A stretch of DNA of 9,159 nucleotides, taken from assembly GCA_023442755.1 (NCBI GenBank), contig JAEZXS010000051.1, positions 1-9,159 of the forward strand, read 5' to 3'. This stretch comes from Pseudomonadota bacterium (GTDB taxonomy: Bacteria > Desulfobacterota > Syntrophobacteria > Syntrophobacterales > Syntrophobacteraceae). Both the position numbers and the translations under genes were made by a program. How positions within the stretch are numbered: position 1 is the stretch's first letter; the number at the start of each line of letters is the position of its first letter. Below, in pieces: positions 5,718 through 9,159 of this stretch. The notes under the pieces are model-generated. The model had not been told where the DNA came from. It saw only the letters and a program-made list of their open reading frames with translations, and made no database searches.

Positions 5718-6725
5718 ATGCAAAAAAACTGGCGCGAACTTATAAAACCGAAGCGCTTGGAAATTGAAACAACCAACCCGAATCTATACGGGAAATTCGA
5801 ATGCGAGCCCCTCGAGAGGGGTTTTGGAATAACGCTCGGCAACGCTTTGCGGAGGGTTCTGCTCTCGTCCCTGCAAGGCTCTGCGATCACCAGCGTAAAA
5901 ATCGACGGCGTGCTTCACGAGTTCTCGACCATCCCCGGCGTTCTGGAAGATGTAACCGATGTCATTCTCAACCTCAAGGAAGTCCGCTTCAAGGTCACCG
6001 GTGACGCAAACCCGAAGCGCCTCGTGATAGAGAAGGAAGGCGAAGGCAGTGTTCGGGCCGGCGACATTACGACCGGACCCCACGTGGACGTACTGAACCC
6101 CAACCAACACATATGCACCCTCGCCCGCGACGCCAAGCTGCGGATGGAACTCACCATAAAGCAGGGCAAGGGCTACGTTCCGGCTGACAAGAACATAGAC
6201 GAAAATCAGCCGATCGGCACGATTCCCATCGACGCCATCTTCTCCCCTATCAAGAAGGTAAGCTATACGATCACGCAAGCCCGTGTTGCGCAGATTACCG
6301 ATTACGACAAACTTACGCTTGAAATCTGGTCGGACGGCAGCGTAAGGCCCGAGGATGCCCTCGCCTACGCAGCCAAAATACTCAAAGACCAGCTTACCGT
6401 TTTCATCAATTTCGAAGAGGAAGCGGATACCCTGGAGGAAGAAGTTCGCACCGAACCGGCCTTCAACGACAATCTGTTCCGCAGTGTCGATGAACTTGAG
6501 CTTTCCGTGCGGTCTGCTAATTGCCTCAAGAATGCCGATATTCGCTATATCGGCGAACTTGTTCAGAAAACCGAGCAGGAAATGCTCAAGACGAAGAATT
6601 TCGGCCGCAAATCGCTCAACGAGATCAAGGAGATCCTGAGCGAAATGGGACTCTCTCTAGGAATGAAGCTGGAGAATTTTCCCAGCCGCGATGAAATTGA
6701 AGAGAGAAGAAAGGAACAGGAATAG
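5718..6725 (+). CDS. rpoA: DNA-directed RNA polymerase alpha subunit
   Basis: This 335-residue protein dimerises to seed RNA polymerase assembly. The N-terminal domain (about 1-230) contains ERGFGITLGNALRRVLLSSL (33-52), the dimer-interface region with R45. An acidic linker (about 232-247, rich in Glu) leads to the C-terminal domain (about 253-317), with VRSANCLKNADIRYIGEL and KTKNFGRKSLNEIKEIL. R265, N268 and K298 fall at the same positions as the E. coli residues that bind UP-element DNA, so UP-element recognition is expected. The tail is charged (EEIERRKEQE-like). The ATG at 5718 follows GAGG at 5707-5710 with 7-nt spacing. rplQ starts 2 nt after the stop, so the two are likely coupled. 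Expression may be tuned by the hairpin in the spacer upstream. Confidence 0.98.
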   Translation: MQKNWRELIKPKRLEIETTNPNLYGKFECEPLERGFGITLGNALRRVLLSSLQGSAITSVKIDGVLHEFSTIPGVLEDVTDVILNLKEVRFKVTGDANPKRLVIEKEGEGSVRAGDITTGPHVDVLNPNQHICTLARDAKLRMELTIKQGKGYVPADKNIDENQPIGTIPIDAIFSPIKKVSYTITQARVAQITDYDKLTLEIWSDGSVRPEDALAYAAKILKDQLTVFINFEEEADTLEEEVRTEPAFNDNLFRSVDELELSVRSANCLKNADIRYIGELVQKTEQEMLKTKNFGRKSLNEIKEILSEMGLSLGMKLENFPSRDEIEERRKEQE

Positions 6726-6727
6726 TC

Positions 6728-7183
6728 ATGCGCCACGGAGTTTCTGGTAGAAAGCTGAACCGTACGACAAGCCATCGTCTGGCCATGTTCCGGAATATGG
6801 TGACCTCCCTGCTCAATTCTGAACGGATCTATACCACCGTCCCCAAGGCCAAAGAAATGCGCAGGTGGGCCGAATGGATGATCACACTGGGCAAGCGCGG
6901 CGATTTGCACGCCAGAAGGCAGGCCCTCTCCGTAATTCGCGAAAAAGACGTCGTGCATAAACTCTTTGAGGAACTGGCCCAGAGATACCAGAACAGGGCG
7001 GGTGGGTATACCCGGATCGTCAAGGTAGGTTTCCGCAGGGGCGATGCTTCTCCGATGTGCCTGCTCGAGCTGATCTCCGACGGCAAGGCCCGAAAGGGAA
7101 AGAAGAAGGGCGCAGCAAAGAAGGAAGAAGCCCCGAAGGCAGAAAAAGCCCTGAAAAAGCAGGAAGAAGGCGCCGAGAGCTGA
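6728..7183 (+). CDS. rplQ: 50S ribosomal protein L17 with extended basic tail
   Basis: This 151-residue protein consists of a normal L17 core (about 1-117) and a tail of about 34 residues. The core starts MRHGVSGRKLNRTTSHRLAM and includes FRNMVTSLLNSERIYTTVPK (21-40), AKEMRRWAEW, and the closing GGYTRIVKVGFRRGD near 92-106 followed by the LELI end of the core. L17 sits next to the polypeptide exit tunnel. The tail (118-151) is almost only Lys, Ala, Glu, Gly and Gln and is probably disordered; such tails vary widely between L17 proteins. The ATG at 6728 is 2 nt after rpoA, with AGGA at 6718-6721. It is the last gene of the operon and is followed by a strong terminator. Confidence 0.97.
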   Translation: MRHGVSGRKLNRTTSHRLAMFRNMVTSLLNSERIYTTVPKAKEMRRWAEWMITLGKRGDLHARRQALSVIREKDVVHKLFEELAQRYQNRAGGYTRIVKVGFRRGDASPMCLLELISDGKARKGKKKGAAKKEEAPKAEKALKKQEEGAES

Positions 7184-7210
7184 GAAGCCCGAACGGAGCC
7201 ATCACATATG

Positions 7211-7246
7211 AAACAAAAAACCCGCTGAAAAGCGGGTTTTTTGTTT
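7211..7246. terminator. Bidirectional intrinsic terminator
   Basis: A perfect 16-bp palindrome with a GAAA loop: the CCCGCT core (7221-7226) pairs with AGCGGG (7231-7236), flanked by A6 on the left and T6 on the right, extended by AAAC/GTTT. Read on +, it ends rplQ transcripts 28 nt after the stop with a T6GT4 tract. Read on -, it ends the convergent Cys-rich gene with an equally good U tract. Confidence 0.95.
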
Positions 7247-7289
7247 TCTGCATTGCGCAAAATCAAAGAGACGGAATTTTCAGGCCGGC

Positions 7290-7508
7290 TCAGGCATTCT
7301 CTTCCTCTTTCTGCACGTAGGAAGAACACTCCCTGCACGTAAATCCGCTCCACATCCCTTTGGCGGCTCTATCTAGGCAATTGTCGTAGTTGGGGCATGC
7401 AAAATTGCGAACCCCCTTGCCTTCTTTGCACATCAGGGGGTAAGGACCATCTCTGTCGGTTCGTTCCGGTTGAACGGGCTGTCCTCGGACACCTTTTTCC
7501 TTAGCCAT
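7290..7508 (-). CDS. Small Cys-rich putative zinc-binding protein
   Basis: This is a 72-residue soluble protein without signal peptide or membrane segment. Residues 1-25 are polar and probably flexible. The rest holds five cysteines: C27, C38, C44, C58 and C61, with spacing C38-x5-C44-x13-C58-x2-C61 around the segment CPNYDNCLDRAAKGMWSGFT. The C-x2-C pair plus the C-x5-C pair look like a zinc-ribbon or other metal knot. I recall small proteins of this general look in deltaproteobacteria, but cannot name a family. The gene is supported by AAGGAG on the - strand (7518-7523), 9 nt before the ATG, by its cysteine spacing, and by the shared terminator at 7211-7246. It is convergent with rplQ and divergent from the membrane-protein gene. 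Function is unknown; a metal-binding or small regulatory role is a guess. Confidence 0.75.
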   Translation of the reverse strand: MAKEKGVRGQPVQPERTDRDGPYPLMCKEGKGVRNFACPNYDNCLDRAAKGMWSGFTCRECSSYVQKEEENA

Positions 7509-7517
7509 GCTCGCAGA

Positions 7518-7523
7518 CTCCTT
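7518..7523 (-). promoter_or_regulatory. Ribosome binding site of the Cys-rich gene
   Basis: Read on the - strand this is AAGGAG, 9 nt before the ATG at 7508-7506. It is the main evidence that this small reading frame is translated. It directly abuts the 9-bp direct repeat upstream. Confidence 0.7.
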
Positions 7524-7541
7524 ATCGGAAACTATCGGAAA
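7523..7541. repeat. Tandem 9-bp direct repeat, 10-bp period
   Basis: TATCGGAAA occurs at 7523-7531 and again at 7533-7541, one base apart. It falls in the 5' leader of the - strand Cys-rich gene, directly next to its ribosome binding site. A 10-bp period places both copies on the same face of the helix, as in some operator pairs; a replication-slippage duplication is equally possible. Confidence 0.5.
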
Positions 7542-7634
7542 GCAGTTTCACTGAGGCCTTTACGCCCGCAATGAAGTGATGCAAAAATACTCTATTTGGG
7601 ACCCACTCCTGAACAGCTTTATTTAAACATTGGA

Positions 7635-7664
7635 TTTACAGGAATCAAATGATTATTCTATCTT
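7635..7664 (+). promoter_or_regulatory. Weak candidate promoter for the membrane-protein gene
   Basis: TTTACA at 7635-7640, an 18-nt spacer and TATCTT at 7659-7664 form a plausible sigma-70 pair in an AT-rich stretch, 54 nt before the chosen start. The spacer contains the inverted repeat AATCA-AA-TGATT (7643-7654), a possible operator. Other -35/-10 combinations in the same stretch are nearly as good, so the call is tentative. Confidence 0.35.
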
Positions 7665-7718
7665 CTTATATTTTTTCTTCGGTAAAACGCGGCCTTGATA
7701 TCATCTTTGCGGAACGGA

Positions 7719-8705
7719 ATGAAGCGGAATCCTCCTGATACTACGCCGGGACATCGCAGATTCGCCATGTCGCGAATTCCGGCAGGGGCAACGGGCCTCC
7801 TGTTCGTGCTTGCCACGGTCGCCATGCTACGCAGGATCGAGCCCTTCTACTCATTCTACTATTCCTTTGCCTGGTGGACCTACATCCTCTTCATCCAGCT
7901 GTTTCTGCACTCCAGGCGCAGAGTATGTCTCCTCTTCAGCTCCCCGGCTGAATTCCGGCTGCTCCTGCCGCTCTCGGTGACCCTCTGGCTCGTGTTCGAG
8001 CTCTTCAACTTCCGCCTGTCAAACTGGCATTACCTTGATGTCCCGTCGAATATCCTCATTCGCTGGCCCGGCTACGCGGTTGCCTTCGCCACCGTCCTGC
8101 CCGGCATCTATTCCACCGTGGAGTTTCTCGATTACCTCGGAGCATTCAGGAATGTTTCCTGCCGCCCGCTCGATACCCCTGCCCGCCTCTACAGCCCCCT
8201 GATGCTTGCCGGGACGGCATGCCTGCTCCTGCCTCTTCTGCTGCCGCGCTTCTTTTTCCCGCTCGTCTGGCTCGGCTTCCTTTTTCTTCTCGAACCCGTC
8301 AATCACAGGCATGGAGCGCCCTCGTTCCTGAGAGACCTGCAAAACGGTTCCCCCAGGCGTTTCTACCTCTTTTTGCTCGCCGGACTCGTTTGCGGTCTGC
8401 TATGGGAAATGTGGAATTTCAGGGCCGGCTCCAAGTGGGTCTATACCGTGCCTTTCGTCGGCAGGTTCAAAGTTTTCGAAATGCCCGTGCTCGGCTTTCT
8501 CGGGTTTCCGCCCTTTGCAGTCACATGCGCTGCGGTCGAGTCGTCATTCTTCCTTCTCGTCCGGGAAACAAACCGGAAATACGGCCGAAGAGAAAACATC
8601 TTGCTGTATTCTATCGGCGCCATTGCGGCAATAGCATTCGCTTTTCTCGTCTTTTCCGGCATCGACAGATTCACCATTTACTCGTACCGGGACTGGATGT
8701 TTTGA
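7719..8705 (+). CDS. Polytopic inner-membrane protein with internal duplication, function unknown
   Basis: I do not recognise a characterised family. From the ATG at 7719 it is 328 residues with about nine hydrophobic segments (roughly 21-36, 47-64, 78-96, 115-134, 158-176, 178-194, 214-231, 253-281 and 294-314) and few charged residues within them. Two stretches resemble each other, 136 residues apart: SP at 75-76 and a membrane segment running into FELFNFRLSNWHYLDVP (93-109), and SP at 211-212 running into WEMWNFRAGSKWVYTVP (229-245). The shared pattern is E-x2-N-F-R, then 3-4 residues, W-x-Y-x2-V-P, which suggests a duplicated half. FEMPVLGFLGFPPFAV follows the second copy. The start is uncertain: TTG at 7695 and ATG at 7767 are alternatives; 7719 was taken for its GGAA/GGA purines upstream. 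Codons are rich in C-ending and CTC/CTG choices. It may form a short transcript of its own, since rimO has a separate promoter. Confidence 0.8.
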   Translation: MKRNPPDTTPGHRRFAMSRIPAGATGLLFVLATVAMLRRIEPFYSFYYSFAWWTYILFIQLFLHSRRRVCLLFSSPAEFRLLLPLSVTLWLVFELFNFRLSNWHYLDVPSNILIRWPGYAVAFATVLPGIYSTVEFLDYLGAFRNVSCRPLDTPARLYSPLMLAGTACLLLPLLLPRFFFPLVWLGFLFLLEPVNHRHGAPSFLRDLQNGSPRRFYLFLLAGLVCGLLWEMWNFRAGSKWVYTVPFVGRFKVFEMPVLGFLGFPPFAVTCAAVESSFFLLVRETNRKYGRRENILLYSIGAIAAIAFAFLVFSGIDRFTIYSYRDWMF

Positions 8706-8730
8706 GTTACCTTCGCAAGCCTGTTAAAAT
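8702..8730 (+). promoter_or_regulatory. Sigma-70-like promoter of rimO
   Basis: TTGAGT at 8702-8707, a 17-nt spacer and TAAAAT at 8725-8730 (5 of 6 to TATAAT). The -35 box contains the TGA stop of the upstream membrane-protein gene. Transcription would start near 8737, leaving a leader of about 27 nt before the rimO ATG. The match is visible; activity is inferred. Confidence 0.6.
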
Positions 8731-8763
8731 ACTTCTAAAAACTATACACTCGGAAAGTATGCG

Positions 8764-9159
8764 ATGAAATATGCTTCTTTGATCAGCCTTGGATGCTCCA
8801 AAAATCTGGTGGACAGCGAGAGCATGGCGGCACAGCTCGTAGCCATGGGGTTCGAAATGACCGACGAGCTTCCCGAGGCTGAACTGATTGTCGTAAACAC
8901 ATGCGGATTCCTGGAAAGCGCAGTCCAGGAAGCTATCAACACAATCCTGGAAACCGCCACATACAAGGACACGGGAAAATGCGTCAGGCTCGTCGTTGCC
9001 GGCTGCATGGTCCAGAGATACGGTAGAAAGCTCCTGGATCAGCTGCCCGAAGTCGATCTGTTTCTGGGCACCTCGCATTATCATGAACTGGCAACCATTC
9101 TCGGGTTCAGCTTTTCCGGCAACCCGCGCAGGCTCTGGATAGGCAGGCCGGTTCAGGAA
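8764..9159 (+). CDS. rimO: Ribosomal protein S12 methylthiotransferase RimO, N-terminal part
   Basis: There are 132 codons open to the right edge; the gene is cut by the window. The protein begins MKYASLISLGCSKNLVDSES, contains IVVNTCGFLESAVQEAI (42-58) and VVAGCMVQRYG (77-87), then LPEVDLFLGT. This is the N-terminal MTTase (UPF0004) domain with its three [4Fe-4S] ligands C11, C47 and C81. The GCSKNLVDSE form and GCMVQRY point to RimO rather than MiaB, which modifies tRNA. RimO adds a methylthio group to a conserved Asp of S12 by radical-SAM chemistry; the radical-SAM CxxxCxxC and TRAM domains lie outside the window. The ATG at 8764 has GGAAAG at 8752-8757 with 6-nt spacing. The gene is 58 nt after the membrane protein gene. 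Confidence 0.93.
   Translation, partial: MKYASLISLGCSKNLVDSESMAAQLVAMGFEMTDELPEAELIVVNTCGFLESAVQEAINTILETATYKDTGKCVRLVVAGCMVQRYGRKLLDQLPEVDLFLGTSHYHELATILGFSFSGNPRRLWIGRPVQE

Noticed and set aside
7311..7341. Direct repeat CTGCACGTA at 7311-7319 and 7333-7341
   Set aside because: Both copies fall inside the Cys-rich coding sequence in different frames and show no wider array; probably chance.
6829..7353. A 174-codon - strand frame overlapping rplQ and the terminator
   Set aside because: It is antisense to a clear L17 gene, crosses the terminator palindrome, and overlaps the better-supported Cys-rich gene in another frame.
7542..7634. Promoter for the Cys-rich gene on the - strand
   Set aside because: Only poor matches were found (for example TTGCAT-16-TAAAGG or TTCAGG-18-TATTTT); none is convincing enough to list.

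Overview
The window is the 3' part of a bacterial ribosomal-protein superoperon (spc plus alpha operons, fused), followed by a short accessory stretch and the start of a ribosome-modifying enzyme gene. Gene order on the + strand is rpsE (3' end only), rpmD, rplO, secY, adk, map, infA, rpmJ, rpsM, rpsK, rpsD, rpoA, rplQ. It closes with a strong bidirectional terminator. Next come a small Cys-rich gene on the - strand, a polytopic membrane protein gene on the + strand, and the first 132 codons of rimO running off the window end.

The organism is most likely a delta-type proteobacterium (Desulfobacterota, for example a Syntrophobacter-like sulfate reducer or syntroph). This is inferred from the secY-adk-map-infA-rpmJ order, the proteobacterial character of RpoA (a C-terminal domain with the R265/N268/K298 equivalents at E. 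coli numbering), the moderately high GC content, and the small Cys-rich protein. No 16S rRNA or other phylogenetic marker RNA is present, so this stays a judgement.

Region 1-7183 makes translation, secretion and transcription machinery: ribosomal proteins S5, L30, L15, L36, S13, S11, S4 and L17; the SecY channel; adenylate kinase; type I methionine aminopeptidase; IF-1; and the RNA polymerase alpha subunit. Spacing is tight in most places, but six spacers of about 50-120 nt interrupt the run. One carries a near-consensus sigma-70 promoter just before infA. One, before rpoA, carries a strong 12-bp hairpin with a possible alternative pairing. Weaker hairpins lie before rpmD and rpsD. Four genes start with non-ATG codons (secY GTG; map, rpsM and rpsD TTG), each with a clear Shine-Dalgarno.

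Region 7184-7289 holds the terminator, a perfect 16-bp palindrome with a GAAA loop and T/A tails on both sides, placed between the convergent rplQ and the - strand Cys-rich gene. Region 7509-7718 is an AT-rich divergent intergenic segment with a 10-bp-period direct repeat and a weak candidate promoter. The membrane protein at 7719-8705 is unfamiliar, but contains two copies of an E-x2-N-F-R...W-x-Y-x2-V-P motif 136 residues apart, which suggests an internal duplication. rimO follows, apparently from its own promoter whose -35 box overlaps the stop codon of the membrane-protein gene.

I see no CRISPR array, insertion sequence, tRNA or rRNA gene. Most of the window is ordinary conserved chromosome. 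The points worth checking are the leader structures, the duplicated membrane protein and the Cys-rich protein.
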